From the NCBI RefSeq assembly GCF_009708075.1, contig NZ_WMBT01000009.1:94044-158043 (forward strand): DNA of 64,000 nucleotides. Reading direction: 5' to 3'. Positions within the stretch are counted from its first letter, which is position 1. Every line of letters starts with the position of its first letter. The notes beneath the pieces were generated by a model. It searched no databases and had not been told where the DNA came from. It worked only from the letters and a program-made list of their open reading frames with translations. A program made the position numbers and the translations under genes. The DNA comes from Paracoccus lichenicola. GTDB taxonomy: Bacteria > Pseudomonadota > Alphaproteobacteria > Rhodobacterales > Rhodobacteraceae. Below are positions 1 through 8,820 of this stretch, one piece after another.

Positions 1-25
1 CGCCGCGTCCGGGACTCGCGTTCAT
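1..25 (-). CDS. Possible start of the gene downstream of olsB (partial)
   Basis: The last bases of olsB on the minus strand form ATGA: the olsB TGA stop at 24-22 overlaps an ATG at 25-23 that stays open to the window edge for eight codons (M-N-A-S-P-G-R-G). This 4-base overlap is the junction style used elsewhere in this window. In relatives, olsB is commonly followed by the O-acyltransferase olsA, which would finish ornithine-lipid synthesis. Only eight codons are visible, so product identity is inference from position only. Confidence 0.35.
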
Positions 26-831
26 TGCGGCTGCCAGCGGCTTTCATAGAACTGCCGGTGCTTGTCGGACATCGCGGCGGTGTCCATCAGCAGAAACACG
101 TCGGTGGTGTTGAAGGCGCGGTCGATGAACGCCCCCTCACCCACCATCCCGCCAAGGCGCAGGTAAGCCTTGATCAGCGCGGGCATGGCGACCAGCGCCG
201 CGCGCCGGTCCAGCCGGTCGGCGGGGATCAGGTCCATGCGGTGAAAGCCGGGCGGCAGGGCCTTGGGCCGCAGGCCGGCGGGCGCCAGATGGTGATGGTG
301 CAGCCAACTGAGCGATTGCGCCAGCACCGCGGTATCGGTGCCATGAAAGCTTGCCACCCCGAACAGGATCTCGATCCCGTGGTCCAGCACGTAATCGGCC
401 AGCGCGTTCCACATCAGGAACATGCCCGACCCGCCACGGACGGCCGGATCGACGCAGGACCGGCCCAGTTCCAGCACCGGGCGGCCGCATTGGCGCAAGG
501 GTGCCAGATCGTATTCGGCATCGCAGTAAAAGCGGCCAAACCGCGCCGCGCGGTCGCCCGGCAGCAGGCGATAGACGCCGACCACATGATCCAGATCCCG
601 GGCCGAGCGGCGGTTGTCGATCAGGCACAGGTGATCGACCACAGGGTCGAATTCGTCGCATTCCAGCCGCCGGCGGTGATCGACCAGAGGACCGTCGCCG
701 CCCAGTTCCTCGACAAAGACGCGATAGCGCAGGCGCTGCGCGGCCAGCAGATCCCCTTCCGACACGGCCAGGCGGATGTCGAAGACGGACGGATCGGATT
801 TCATGCGGGCAGCAAGGGCGGTCATGGTCAT
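22..831 (-). CDS. olsB: L-ornithine N-alpha-acyltransferase (OlsB-type GNAT)
   Basis: A 269-residue GNAT-fold acyltransferase of the OlsB (hemolysin-like) family. OlsB transfers a 3-hydroxyacyl chain from acyl-carrier protein to ornithine, giving lyso-ornithine lipid, the first step of phosphorus-free membrane lipid synthesis. Family hallmarks visible are the RLRYRVFVEELG segment near residue 33, the ELGRSCVDPAVRGG acyl-donor binding region near the middle, and the FGVASFHGTD block. The frame is open 24 codons further upstream, but the ATG at 831 is preceded by AGAGAGGA at a good distance and the upstream extension is arginine-rich non-family sequence. The end overlaps a likely downstream gene, possibly olsA. 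Function is assigned by family resemblance. Confidence 0.85.
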   Translation of the reverse strand: MTMTALAARMKSDPSVFDIRLAVSEGDLLAAQRLRYRVFVEELGGDGPLVDHRRRLECDEFDPVVDHLCLIDNRRSARDLDHVVGVYRLLPGDRAARFGRFYCDAEYDLAPLRQCGRPVLELGRSCVDPAVRGGSGMFLMWNALADYVLDHGIEILFGVASFHGTDTAVLAQSLSWLHHHHLAPAGLRPKALPPGFHRMDLIPADRLDRRAALVAMPALIKAYLRLGGMVGEGAFIDRAFNTTDVFLLMDTAAMSDKHRQFYESRWQPQ

Positions 832-935
832 CGCATCCTCTCTAGGCGGCAGGCACCGGCATTGCAACAGCAACGACCGCGAGTCACGGCTTGCGCGGAA
901 CAATCAAAGGTTGCAATCGTGGGGGACGAGCCGCC

Positions 936-1115
936 TCAGCCTCCCTGTGACCAGACGATATCCAGTGACACCCGTTTTCCGTCGATGACCTGCTTTCCCG
1001 CCTCGGAAAAATTCACGGTGATGCGATCGCCGATGCGCGATTGCACCTGCCCCTCGCCCCATTCGGGCGCGCCGGGGTGGCGGACGATCATTCCGGGTTC
1101 CAGGATCTCGTTCAC
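936..1115 (-). CDS. DUF3553 family small protein
   Basis: A 59-residue protein matching the small DUF3553 family, with the characteristic run from LEPGMIVRHPGAPEWGEGQV through RITVNFSEAGKQVI. These proteins look like a single small beta-barrel domain; no function is established. I chose the GTG start (Val-Asn-Glu-Ile) because GAGGGGG lies just upstream, whereas the longer open frame adds residues that do not look conserved. It is divergent from chpT with only 38 bases between the starts, so the two share one compact control region. The next gene downstream on the same strand is olsB. Confidence 0.7.
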   Translation of the reverse strand: MNEILEPGMIVRHPGAPEWGEGQVQSRIGDRITVNFSEAGKQVIDGKRVSLDIVWSQGG

Positions 1116-1153
1116 GGCGGCCCCCTCGTGTCTCAATTGAAAGGTAACGTTCC

Positions 1154-1777
1154 ATGGTCCCGGATACAACGCACATCACGTCGGGCGAGCTGTCGCAGCT
1201 TCTGGCGTCGCGGCTGTGCCACGACATCGTCTCGCCCCTGGGGGCCATCGGCAACGGGGTCGAGCTGCTGGAGATGTCGTCCGACTTTCCCGGCATCGCG
1301 GCCTGCCCGGAACTGAAGCTGATCGCGGAAAGCGTGGCGGCGGCGCGCGCCCGCATCCAGGTTTTCCGGGTAGCCTTCGGGCAGGTGCAAGGCGATCAGC
1401 GCATCTCTCGCAACGGGCTGGCACAGCTGCTTGACGGGTTCTCCGCGCAGGGCCGGATGCAGATCCGACTTGATGCCCAAGGGGATTTCGCGCGGACCGA
1501 GATGCGGATGGTGATGCTGGCCATGATGTGCCTGGAAAGCGCGATCCCCTGGGGCGGCACGGTCACGGTCCTGCACGGCCCCGCCGGCTGGCGCCTGGTG
1601 GCCGAGGCCGAGCGGACCCGGCAGGACGCGGCCCTGTGGGCCTGGCTGGGGGGCGATGCGCCGCGCAACCCCCTGCCCTCGGAAGTCCACTTTCCCCTGC
1701 TGGCCGAGGCCCTGGCGCGTGCAGGCTGCCGCGCCCGGTGGGAGGTCGATGCGCAAGGGGCCGAGATCGCCTTCTGA
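1154..1777 (+). CDS. chpT: Histidine phosphotransferase ChpT
   Basis: A 207-residue phosphotransferase of the ChpT family. In alphaproteobacteria ChpT passes phosphate from the hybrid kinase CckA to the master regulator CtrA (and to CpdR). The dimerisation/phosphotransfer helix near the N terminus contains LCHDIVSPLGAIGNGVELLE-type sequence with the phospho-accepting His23; the rest is the degenerate, non-ATP-binding kinase-like domain, which fits the usual length. AAAGGTAA upstream serves as ribosome site. CckA and CtrA are not in the window, but a CtrA-type box lies upstream of comM at about 60.8 kb. It is followed by proA in convergent orientation with a 15-base gap. Confidence 0.9.
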   Translation: MVPDTTHITSGELSQLLASRLCHDIVSPLGAIGNGVELLEMSSDFPGIAACPELKLIAESVAAARARIQVFRVAFGQVQGDQRISRNGLAQLLDGFSAQGRMQIRLDAQGDFARTEMRMVMLAMMCLESAIPWGGTVTVLHGPAGWRLVAEAERTRQDAALWAWLGGDAPRNPLPSEVHFPLLAEALARAGCRARWEVDAQGAEIAF

Positions 1778-1792
1778 CCCGGCCCTGCGGCA

Positions 1793-3052
1793 TCACGCCC
1801 GGATCGTGCCGTCGCCCGTCACCAGATACTTGAAGCTGGTCAGCTGCTCGGCCCCCACGGGGCCGCGCGCGTGCAGCTTGCCGGTGGCGATGCCGATTTC
1901 CGCGCCCATGCCGAACTCGCCCCCATCGGCGAACTGGGTCGAGGCGTTGCGCATCAGGATCGCGCTGTCCAGCCCCGCGAAGAACCGCTGCGCGGTCGCG
2001 TCGTTTTCCGTCAGGATCGCTTCGGTGTGCTGGCTGCCATGGCGGCGGATATGGGCGATGGCCCCGTCCACGCCATCGACCAGCTTGACCGCGATGATCA
2101 TGTCCAGGAACTCGCGCCCGAAATCGTCAGGCTCGGCCATGACGGTGCCGGGGATTTTCGCCAGATCGCCATCCGCCCGGACCTCGACGCCTGCCTCCAG
2201 CAGGGCCTGGATCAGGGCGGGACCGCCGCGATAGGCACGGTCGATCAGCAGGCATTCCGCCGCGCCGCAGATGCCGGTGCGCCGCGTCTTGGCATTCAGG
2301 ACCACGCGCCGCGCCTTGTCGGGATCGGCGTCGCCATCGACATAAACGTGGCAGATCCCCTCAAGATGCGCAAAGACCGGCACGCGAGCCTCCTGCTGCA
2401 CCAGCCCCACCAAGCCCTTGCCGCCGCGCGGGATGATCACGTCGATCAGCCCCTGGGCTTGCAGCATCGCGGTCACGGCGGCGCGGTCGCGGGTGGGAAC
2501 CAGCTGGATCGCGGCCTCGGGCAGGCCCGCCTGGCGCAGCCCCTGGACCATGCAGGCGTGGATCGCCTGGCTGGAATGCAGGCTTTCCGACCCGCCGCGC
2601 AGGATCACGGCATTGCCGGACTTCAGCGCTAGGGCGCCCGCATCGGCGGTCACGTTCGGGCGGCTTTCATAGATCACGCCGATCACGCCGATGGGGGTGC
2701 GGACGCGCTGGATGTGCAGCCCGTTCGGACGGTCCCATTCGGCAACGACCTCGCCCACCGGATCGGGCTGTTCGGCCACCGCGCGCATCCCGTCCTCGAT
2801 CCCGCGCAGGCGGTCCGCGTCCAGCCGCAGCCGGTCCAGCATCGAATCGGCCAGCCCCTTGTCACGCCCGAACTGCATGTCCTTGTCGTTCGCTTCCAGG
2901 ATCCCGGCCTGATTGCGGCGCAGGGCCTCGGCCGCGCCGATCAGGGCCGCGCGCTTCTGTTCCGCCGTGGCCTGCGCCAGGTCCACCGCAGCAGCCCGTG
3001 CCGCCTCGCCCATGGTGGCGATCAGCGCCGTTGCATCGTCATGATCGGTCAT
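1793..3052 (-). CDS. proA: Gamma-glutamyl phosphate reductase
   Basis: A 419-residue cytosolic enzyme that reduces gamma-glutamyl phosphate to glutamate-5-semialdehyde with NADPH, the second step of proline synthesis. Family features include the cofactor-region sequence [23 protein letters not shown], the [10 protein letters not shown] motif, and the [17 protein letters not shown] block containing the catalytic cysteine. Length is normal. The ATG at 3052 was chosen over an 18-codon upstream extension because a GGGGTGAG ribosome site precedes it. In many bacteria proB (glutamate 5-kinase) is immediately upstream, but here the upstream neighbours are a repeat element and two tRNA-Asp genes, so proB is elsewhere or beyond the window. 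Confidence 0.95.
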   Translation of the reverse strand: MTDHDDATALIATMGEAARAAAVDLAQATAEQKRAALIGAAEALRRNQAGILEANDKDMQFGRDKGLADSMLDRLRLDADRLRGIEDGMRAVAEQPDPVGEVVAEWDRPNGLHIQRVRTPIGVIGVIYESRPNVTADAGALALKSGNAVILRGGSESLHSSQAIHACMVQGLRQAGLPEAAIQLVPTRDRAAVTAMLQAQGLIDVIIPRGGKGLVGLVQQEARVPVFAHLEGICHVYVDGDADPDKARRVVLNAKTRRTGICGAAECLLIDRAYRGGPALIQALLEAGVEVRADGDLAKIPGTVMAEPDDFGREFLDMIIAVKLVDGVDGAIAHIRRHGSQHTEAILTENDATAQRFFAGLDSAILMRNASTQFADGGEFGMGAEIGIATGKLHARGPVGAEQLTSFKYLVTGDGTIRA

Positions 3053-3111
3053 CGCACTCACCCCGCCTTTGCGCGACCAGATGGCCCATCCTGGTCCAGG
3101 CTTCAACCCGC

Positions 3112-3172
3112 CCCTTCATCTTCGCAAAAATATCCCGGGGGAGTCCGAAGGACGGGGGCAGCGCCCCCAGCG
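3112..3172 (+). repeat. Dispersed stem-loop repeat, copy A
   Basis: First of four related intergenic elements. In this orientation it reads CAAAAATATCC, then GGGGGAGTCCG, then a hairpin GGGGGC-AGC-GCCCCC (3154-3168). It lies 3' of the tRNA-Asp pair; read on their strand the hairpin comes first and is followed by GATATTTTTG, so it may also act as a terminator. Other copies are at about 22478, 28891 and 51116. Confidence 0.7.
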
Positions 3173-3199
3173 ACGCTTCGATCAGGGAAGGGGAATGAA

Positions 3200-3276
3200 T
3201 GGCGCGGTTGACGGGGCTCGAACCCGCGACCCCCGGCGTGACAGGCCGGTACTCTAACCAACTGAGCTACAACCGC
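3200..3276 (-). tRNA. tRNA-Asp (GTC)
   Basis: A 77-base tRNA on the minus strand: acceptor stem GCGGTTG/CAACCGC, D-arm TAGCTCAGTTGGTTAGAG, anticodon loop CTGTCAC carrying GTC between CCGG/CCGG-type stems, T-arm with GGTTCGAGCC, discriminator G and encoded CCA. It is identical in sequence to the copy 26 bases upstream. Confidence 0.97.
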
Positions 3277-3302
3277 GCTATATCATGGGCGACTGGTGTG
3301 TG

Positions 3303-3379
3303 TGGCGCGGTTGACGGGGCTCGAACCCGCGACCCCCGGCGTGACAGGCCGGTACTCTAACCAACTGAGCTACAACCGC
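3303..3379 (-). tRNA. tRNA-Asp (GTC), tandem copy
   Basis: Second, upstream copy of the same 77-base tRNA-Asp with anticodon GTC and encoded CCA. The two genes are separated by 26 bases and are presumably cotranscribed leftward from the promoter-like sequence near 3422-3450. Confidence 0.97.
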
Positions 3380-3421
3380 ACACTCACCACCCCGATCGCA
3401 TCGCCCGCCGGGGTGAGGGGC

Positions 3422-3450
3422 GGTTTACGCAGACCGATCGCCCCCGTCAA
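3422..3450 (-). promoter_or_regulatory. Candidate sigma-70 promoter for the tRNA-Asp pair
   Basis: On the minus strand TTGACG (3450-3445) is separated by 17 bases from TAAACC (3427-3422). This places a start about 35 bases upstream of the first tRNA-Asp. The -35 element lies at the very end of anmK. Assignment is by consensus only. Confidence 0.4.
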
Positions 3451-4574
3451 GGGCGTGTCGGAAAAAATCGGCGGGGGCCGCGCGGATGGCTGATGCGCCC
3501 GCCGCAGCAGGGCGCGGGAACGCCGGTCGTCGTCGGTCCCGAGGTCGGCAGACCCCGCATGACCCGCGCGGCCAGCCATCCGAAGGCCTGGGCTTCCAGC
3601 ATGTCGCCGTCCAGTCCCGCGGCCTCGACCGGCTGCACCGCGCAGGGCAAGACCTGTGCCAGCCGCCCCATAATCGCCGGGTTGCGCCGCCCGCCGCCGC
3701 AGACCAGCACGGCGGCAGGGACGGACGGCAACCAGCGCAAGCCCGCCGCGACCGCGCCTGCCAGGGCCGCAACCAGGGTGGCGGCGGCATCGGCATCGGG
3801 CAAGGGTTCCACGGCGGCGGCCAGACCCCTGAACTGGTCGCGGTCCAGCGACTTGGGCGGCGGGCGGTCGAACCACGGGTGGCGCAGGAAGTCGGCGACG
3901 ATGGCCTCATCCGCCCGGCCCGCCACCGCCAGCGCGCCGTCCTGATCGTGGCTGCGCCGCAGCCTGCGCCGCATCAGGTCGTTGAGGGGGGCGTTGGCCG
4001 GGCCGGTGTCGAAGGCCAGGCAGGCGCCCGGGGCCTCGGGGGCAGGCGCGGTCGGATCGACCCAGGTGATGTTGCCCACCCCGCCCAGGTTCAGGAAGGC
4101 CACCGGCTGCGGCGGCAGCTTGCCCTGCCCCACGGCCCACCCGGCGCAGGCCCAGTGGAAGAATGGCGCCAAGGGCGCGCCCTCGCCGCCCTGCCGCACG
4201 TCCTCGCGGCGGAAATCCCAGACCACGGGCCGATCCGTGGCCCGCGCCAAAGCCGCGCCAGCGCCCGCCTGATGCGTGCCCCTGCCCTGCGGATCATGCG
4301 CCAGCGTCTGACCGTGATAGCCGATCAGGTCTGCCTCGGGGAAATCGGCGGCCATCGCGGCATGGCTTGCGACCGAGATCGTCGCGGCGTCCTCTACCCC
4401 CGCTTCGCCTGGCCAGCGGCCAAGCGCCCCATGCAGCACGGCGGCTTCGTTGTCGCTGTAACCGCGGAACCCGCTGCGCCCGAAGCCGCCGATCCGCACC
4501 CCGTCGGTCTCGATCACCGCCGCGTCCACCCCGTCCATCGAGGTGCCCGACATCATTCCCAGAACCCGGATCAT
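3447..4574 (-). CDS. anmK: Anhydro-N-acetylmuramic acid kinase
   Basis: A 375-residue cytosolic sugar kinase of the ASKHA fold. AnmK hydrolyses and phosphorylates 1,6-anhydro-MurNAc recovered from the cell wall, giving MurNAc-6-phosphate for peptidoglycan recycling. Family signatures visible are the N-terminal [15 protein letters not shown], the [11 protein letters not shown] block, [13 protein letters not shown], and the C-terminal [13 protein letters not shown]. The start is supported by GGAAGGAAAAG upstream. It is divergent from tyrS with 59 bases between the starts. No murQ etherase is nearby. The C terminus after GLPTSG is of low complexity and may simply be strain-specific. Confidence 0.93.
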   Translation of the reverse strand: MIRVLGMMSGTSMDGVDAAVIETDGVRIGGFGRSGFRGYSDNEAAVLHGALGRWPGEAGVEDAATISVASHAAMAADFPEADLIGYHGQTLAHDPQGRGTHQAGAGAALARATDRPVVWDFRREDVRQGGEGAPLAPFFHWACAGWAVGQGKLPPQPVAFLNLGGVGNITWVDPTAPAPEAPGACLAFDTGPANAPLNDLMRRRLRRSHDQDGALAVAGRADEAIVADFLRHPWFDRPPPKSLDRDQFRGLAAAVEPLPDADAAATLVAALAGAVAAGLRWLPSVPAAVLVCGGGRRNPAIMGRLAQVLPCAVQPVEAAGLDGDMLEAQAFGWLAARVMRGLPTSGPTTTGVPAPCCGGRISHPRGPRRFFPTRP

Positions 4575-4633
4575 CGCGCTTTTCCTTCCCTGCCGCAGCC
4601 GGTATATCCGCGCCGACCAGAAGGAAAAAGCCG

Positions 4634-5878
4634 ATGACCCACAGCCCCAAGTCCGATTTCCTGCGCGTGATGACCGAACGCGGCTATGTCGCCGACTGCA
4701 CGGACTTCGCGGCGCTGGACGGGGCGCTGCTGGACGGCCCGGTCACGGCCTATATCGGCTATGACGCGACGGCGGCGTCGCTGCATGTCGGTCATCTGCT
4801 GAACATCATGATGCTGCGCTGGTTCCAGAAGACCGGCAACCGGCCCATCACGCTGATGGGCGGCGGCACGACCAAGGTGGGCGACCCCTCCTTCCGGTCC
4901 GAGGAACGGCCCCTGCTGGATCAGGCCGCGATCCAGTCCAACATCGACGGGATGGCCCAGGTCTTCGCGCGCTACCTGTCCTATGGGGACGACGCGGCCC
5001 TGATGCTGAACAACGCCGAATGGCTGGACGGGCTGAACTATCTGGAGTTCCTGCGCGACATTGGGCGGCATTTCAGCGTGAACCGGATGCTGTCCTTCGA
5101 GTCGGTGAAATCCCGGCTGGACCGCGAGCAATCGCTGTCCTTCCTGGAATTCAACTACATGATCCTGCAGGCCTATGACTTCCTGGAACTGCACCGCCGT
5201 TATGGCTGCCGGTTGCAGATGGGCGGGTCGGACCAGTGGGGCAACATCGTCAACGGCATCGACCTGACGCGGCGGGTGGACGACGCGGTGATCTGGGGGC
5301 TGACCTCGCCCCTGCTGACGACCAGCGACGGGCGCAAGATGGGCAAGTCTGCGGGCGGGGCGGTCTGGCTGAACGGGGCGATGCTGTCGCCCTATGACTT
5401 CTGGCAGTTCTGGCGCAACACCACCGATGCGGATGTGGGGCGTTTCCTGAAGCTGTACACCGAACTGCCGGTCGAGGAATGCGACCGCCTGGGCGCCCTG
5501 CAGGGGTCCGAGATCAACGAGGCCAAGGTCCGCCTGGCGAACGAAGTCACCACCCTGCTGCACGGCGCCGAGGCCGCCGCCAGGGCCGAGGCCACCGCGC
5601 GCGAGGTCTTCGAGCAAGGCGGCGCGGGCGGCGATCTGGAGGTCGCGACCGTCAGCGCCGAGGCGCTGTCGGGCGGGCTGACCGTGGCGCAACTGCTGGT
5701 CCAGACCGGGATCACCGCGTCGGGGAAAGAGGCCAAGCGCCTGATCGCCGAAGGCGGGCTGCGGCTGAACAACGAGGCGGTGTCGGACCCGCAGATGGCG
5801 GTGGATGCCGCGCTGATCGGGGACGGGCTGAAGGTGTCTGTAGGCAAGAAGAAGCACCGGATGGTGACCGTCGGCTGA
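4634..5878 (+). CDS. tyrS: Tyrosyl-tRNA synthetase
   Basis: A 414-residue class I aminoacyl-tRNA synthetase that charges tRNA-Tyr. The HIGH-type signature is LHVGHLL near residue 53, and the second catalytic motif is KMGKS rather than KMSKS, a variant known in TyrRS. The tyrosine-recognition segment has [12 protein letters not shown] and [12 protein letters not shown]-terminal S4-type RNA-binding domain occupies roughly the last 65 residues ([18 protein letters not shown]). The open frame extends far upstream, but the ATG at 4634 starts the family-conserved sequence and is preceded by AGAAGGAAAAAG. Confidence 0.96.
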   Translation: MTHSPKSDFLRVMTERGYVADCTDFAALDGALLDGPVTAYIGYDATAASLHVGHLLNIMMLRWFQKTGNRPITLMGGGTTKVGDPSFRSEERPLLDQAAIQSNIDGMAQVFARYLSYGDDAALMLNNAEWLDGLNYLEFLRDIGRHFSVNRMLSFESVKSRLDREQSLSFLEFNYMILQAYDFLELHRRYGCRLQMGGSDQWGNIVNGIDLTRRVDDAVIWGLTSPLLTTSDGRKMGKSAGGAVWLNGAMLSPYDFWQFWRNTTDADVGRFLKLYTELPVEECDRLGALQGSEINEAKVRLANEVTTLLHGAEAAARAEATAREVFEQGGAGGDLEVATVSAEALSGGLTVAQLLVQTGITASGKEAKRLIAEGGLRLNNEAVSDPQMAVDAALIGDGLKVSVGKKKHRMVTVG

Positions 5879-5885
5879 TGCACCC

Positions 5886-5903
5886 GCTGCATGGCAGCAT
5901 TGC
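5886..5903 (+). promoter_or_regulatory. CTGC-N3-GCAG palindrome, candidate PhaR-type site
   Basis: The sequence GCTGCATGGCAGCATTGC lies about 95 bases upstream of the 46-residue gene and contains CTGC-ATG-GCAG. The exact reverse complement of all 18 bases recurs at 36804-36821. CTGC-N3/4-GCAG is, from memory, the operator described for the polyhydroxybutyrate regulator PhaR in Rhodobacterales. The assignment is inference. Confidence 0.35.
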
Positions 5904-5997
5904 AGGGGCGATTCCGCAACGTCGCCCCGCTGGACACCCCGGCATACCGGCCCTATCTGTCGTTGCGGGAGGACTACTCCGACCGGAAGACAGGACA

Positions 5998-6138
5998 ATG
6001 GCACAGAACACCGCACAACCCCTCAGCCTCAGCGCCCGCAAGTTGCAGGCCCAGGCTGATGCCGTGCTGGATCAGATGTTTGGCTACTTCACCCGCGAAG
6101 AAGCCCCGCGCGAGGCCGAAACCCGCCGCGCCGCCTGA
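5998..6138 (+). CDS. Small conserved-looking hypothetical protein (46 residues)
   Basis: A short open frame beginning MAQNTAQPLSLSARKL and containing an amphipathic segment ending LDQMFGYFTREE, rich in Ala, Gln and Glu. It is preceded by AGGACA close to the ATG and followed immediately by a strong hairpin with a TTCG loop and a short T run. That framing by ribosome site and terminator argues that it is a real, independently transcribed gene. I do not recognise a domain. A CTGC-N3-GCAG palindrome lies upstream. A role in storage-granule biology is possible only by that weak regulatory hint. Confidence 0.6.
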   Translation: MAQNTAQPLSLSARKLQAQADAVLDQMFGYFTREEAPREAETRRAA

Positions 6139-6165
6139 TCGCGACAGACCAGCACAGGATTTTCC

Positions 6166-6186
6166 GGGGGCGTTCGCGCCCCCTTT
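6166..6186 (+). terminator. Rho-independent terminator after the 46-residue gene
   Basis: Perfect 7-bp stem GGGGGCG/CGCCCCC closed by a TTCG loop and followed by TTT. It sits 27 bases after the small gene's stop and just before the convergent SPOR-protein stop. Confidence 0.7.
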
Positions 6187-6199
6187 GCATGTCCGGACC

Positions 6200-7189
6200 T
6201 CAGCGCGCCACCGCCCGGGGATAACCGTTCGCCCGCAACCGCGTCAGTGCCGCCACCAGGGCCTGCCGATCCGCGAATGGCCCGGCCAGGATGGCTTTCG
6301 CGGCCTTGTCCTGCGAACGCTCGTGCCGCTGGGCGGTGCGGTATCCCATCCCGGACAAACGCCGCAGGGCGGCAAGGGCATTGGCCTCGTCGGCATAGAT
6401 CCCGATCTGGACATAGCGTGCATGGGCGGGGATCATCTCGACTGATGCCGGGGCGGCGGTTTGCGCGGGTTCGGGGCGGCGGGCCACCACCGAGGCGGTC
6501 TTCGGAGGCTCGGTGCGCTGCGGACGAGACGCAGGCGGCTCAGCTTTCCGGGACAGCTTGGCGGGGCGTTCGGCGGGTGCCGGGACCGGAGCAGTCTGGG
6601 GCTGAACGGACGCGGTCTTAATCGCAGGTTCCAGCTCGGGCGCTATCATGCCGGGGCACAGGCCCTGCGTGACATCCCCGCCGATGATCGGCGCGGCGTC
6701 TTCCGCCGGGCGATAGCCCAAGCGCGCGCAAAGCCCATCGGGCGCGCGGCCTGCCAGGGCGCTGCGGATGCGGCCGTCCAGTTCGACCTGCCGGGCCAGC
6801 GTCCTGTCCAGCTGCGCCTGCGCGGGATCGGGCGCGACATCCCCCAGCGGCGCCGCCGCCGGGTTCGCCAGCAGGTCGCCGGACCGCAATCCTTCCGCCA
6901 GAACCGCCGTCAGAACCTCCTCGGGCGAAGGGGGATCGGCAGGCGCCTCGACCATCTCGGCGGGTTGGCTGGGGGGAAAGCCGCAGATCGGCGCGCCCTG
7001 CTTGTCCAGCCGGGGTTTCCAGTCCTCACCTTCTCGGACAAAGACACAGCCCGTGCGGTCGATATATTGCGCGCCCGGGAAATCCCCGGGCGGGGGCGGT
7101 TCGGGCATGGCCCAGACCCGCCCCGGCAGCAAGAGCACCAGCACCATCCAACCCAAGACCCGCATCCGCCACCCGCGATTCGACTTCAT
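6200..7189 (-). CDS. Secreted SPOR-domain protein
   Basis: A 329-residue exported protein. Residues about 1-28 are a signal peptide (basic start, hydrophobic VLGWMVLVLLLPG, then VWAMPEPP). The middle is Pro/Ala-rich linker. The C-terminal 75 residues, from HARYVQIGIYADEANALAAL to the end, form a SPOR domain, a fold that binds denuded septal peptidoglycan. It may thus act in the periplasm in division or wall remodelling. Two cysteines early in the mature part (TGCVF and ICGFP) could form a disulfide. It stands upstream of, and convergent to, the 46-residue gene; the next gene on its right is upp on the same strand, 42 bases away. Confidence 0.75.
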   Translation of the reverse strand: MKSNRGWRMRVLGWMVLVLLLPGRVWAMPEPPPPGDFPGAQYIDRTGCVFVREGEDWKPRLDKQGAPICGFPPSQPAEMVEAPADPPSPEEVLTAVLAEGLRSGDLLANPAAAPLGDVAPDPAQAQLDRTLARQVELDGRIRSALAGRAPDGLCARLGYRPAEDAAPIIGGDVTQGLCPGMIAPELEPAIKTASVQPQTAPVPAPAERPAKLSRKAEPPASRPQRTEPPKTASVVARRPEPAQTAAPASVEMIPAHARYVQIGIYADEANALAALRRLSGMGYRTAQRHERSQDKAAKAILAGPFADRQALVAALTRLRANGYPRAVAR

Positions 7190-7231
7190 GCCCCAGCAAT
7201 AGGGGCAAAGGCTGAACCCGCGGTTAACGGG

Positions 7232-7864
7232 CTATTTCGTCCCGAACATCCGGTCGCCCGCATCGCCCAGACCCGGCACGATATAGCCGTGATCGTCCAG
7301 CCGTTCGTCCAGCGCCGCCGTGAAGATCGGCACGTCGGGATGGGCCTGGCGCATCCGTTCCACCCCTTCGGGCGCAGCCAGCAGGCACAGGAAGCGCAGG
7401 TTGGTGGCCCCGCGCGCCTTGAGCATGTCGATGGCCGCGACGGACGAATTGCCGGTCGCCAGCATGGGATCGACGACGATGGTCAGGCGCGCGTCCAACT
7501 CCTTGGGAACCTTGCAGTAATATTCCACAGGTTGCAGCGTTTCGGGATCGCGGTACAGGCCCACGAAGCCCACGCGGGCGCCGGGGATCATCTCCAGGAT
7601 GCCGTCCAGCAGCCCGTTCCCGGCGCGCAGGATCGAGATCAGCGCAAGCTTCTTTCCTTCCAGCGTGGGCGCGTCCATCTCGCACAGGGGGGTCTCGATG
7701 CGGGTAGTGGTCAGTTCCAGTTCGCGCGTGACCTCGTAGGCCAGCAGCAGGCTGATCTCTCGCAGCAGGCGGCGGAAACCGGCCGTGGACACGTCCTTCT
7801 GGCGCATGATCGTCAGCTTGTGCTGGACAAGCGGGTGGTCGATGACGGTCAGGTGCTGGCTCAC
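7232..7864 (-). CDS. upp: Uracil phosphoribosyltransferase
   Basis: A 210-residue cytosolic enzyme forming UMP from uracil and PRPP. The PRPP loop [17 protein letters not shown] and the uracil-binding C-terminal [17 protein letters not shown] are clear, and the length is standard. It is the last gene of the cdd-deoA-deoB-add-upp operon; its ATG overlaps the add stop by four bases (ATGA). In the operon it recovers uracil released from uridine and deoxyuridine. Confidence 0.96.
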   Translation of the reverse strand: MSQHLTVIDHPLVQHKLTIMRQKDVSTAGFRRLLREISLLLAYEVTRELELTTTRIETPLCEMDAPTLEGKKLALISILRAGNGLLDGILEMIPGARVGFVGLYRDPETLQPVEYYCKVPKELDARLTIVVDPMLATGNSSVAAIDMLKARGATNLRFLCLLAAPEGVERMRQAHPDVPIFTAALDERLDDHGYIVPGLGDAGDRMFGTK

Positions 7865-8820
7865 GGGAACTCCTTCAAAAGCCGGTCGCGGGTCGCGGGG
7901 TCGCAGAAGGCGGCATCAGCGGCCCAGCGGTTGATCTGCGCGAATTCCGTATCGCCCCAACCGAAGGCATCGGCAAGCCGGTCGTATTCGCGGCGCATCG
8001 TCGTGTGGAAGAACGGCGGATCGTCGGTGGAGACGGTGACGCGCACGCCCGCATCGGCCAGCCGCGCGATGGGATGGGCGGACCAGGACGGATAGACGCC
8101 AAGCGCGACGTTGGATCCGGGGCAGACCTCCAGCGTGACGCCCTTGTCCGCCAGGTCGCGGACCAGGGCCGGATCCTCGATGGCGCCGACGCCGTGGCCG
8201 ATGCGGGTGCAGCCAAGCGCCAGGGCGTCGCGGATGCTGTCCGGGCCGGCCCATTCGCCCGCGTGGCAGGTCAGGCCCAGGCCGGCTTCGCGCGCGCAAT
8301 CGAAGGACCAAGCGTAATCGGTGGCGCGCCCCACGGTTTCGGCCCCGCCCATGCCGAAGCCCGTGACCCAATCGCCCGCCGTTTCCGCCACGCAGATGGC
8401 GGTTTTCCGGGCGCGGTCGGGGCCGAAATGGCGAATGGCGGTCAGGATGGCGCGGCTGTCGATGCCCTGGGCGCGCGCCTTGCCCGCGACCTCGGTCATC
8501 GCGGCCAGATGGTCGCGCCAAGCGGGCAAGTCGCCGCCGCCGCAGAACTCGGGCGAGACGAACAGCTCGGTATAGATCACGCCCTGTCCGGCAGACCGTT
8601 CCAGAACCTCGGCCAGCAGGCGGGCGTAATCCTGCGGGGTTTGCAGGACGCTGGTTGCGGCCTCGTAGCAGCGCAGGAAGCCGTCGAAGCCGTCATAGGC
8701 ATAGTTGCCCTGCTCGTCGAAGACGCCGGTCAGGTCGGCGTGCTTTTCCGCCGCAAGGCCCCGGATGAAGGCGGGGGGCGCGGCGCCTTCCAGATGCAGG
8801 TGCAGCTCCAACGTCTTCAC
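7861..8820 (-). CDS. add: Adenosine deaminase
   Basis: A 319-residue zinc-dependent amidohydrolase that deaminates adenosine or deoxyadenosine to the inosine form. Metal-binding and catalytic motifs are present: HLHLEG at the N terminus, CHAGEWAG in the middle, RIGHGVG, and VSTDDPPFF. The start is GTG at 8820, whose GTGA overlaps the deoB stop; the longer frame upstream is the shadow of deoB. The closely related adenine deaminases share these motifs, so adenine cannot be excluded as substrate, but the nucleoside-salvage context favours adenosine. Confidence 0.88.
   Translation of the reverse strand: MKTLELHLHLEGAAPPAFIRGLAAEKHADLTGVFDEQGNYAYDGFDGFLRCYEAATSVLQTPQDYARLLAEVLERSAGQGVIYTELFVSPEFCGGGDLPAWRDHLAAMTEVAGKARAQGIDSRAILTAIRHFGPDRARKTAICVAETAGDWVTGFGMGGAETVGRATDYAWSFDCAREAGLGLTCHAGEWAGPDSIRDALALGCTRIGHGVGAIEDPALVRDLADKGVTLEVCPGSNVALGVYPSWSAHPIARLADAGVRVTVSTDDPPFFHTTMRREYDRLADAFGWGDTEFAQINRWAADAAFCDPATRDRLLKEFP

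Noticed and set aside
3069..3493. Short plus-strand frames crossing the tRNA-Asp genes
   Set aside because: They include typical false peptides from antisense tRNA-Asp (LTGLEPATPGVTGR) and are not genes.
5340..5360. KMGKS in tyrS looked like a damaged KMSKS motif
   Set aside because: Gly in the third position is a known variant in tyrosyl-tRNA synthetases; not evidence of inactivation.
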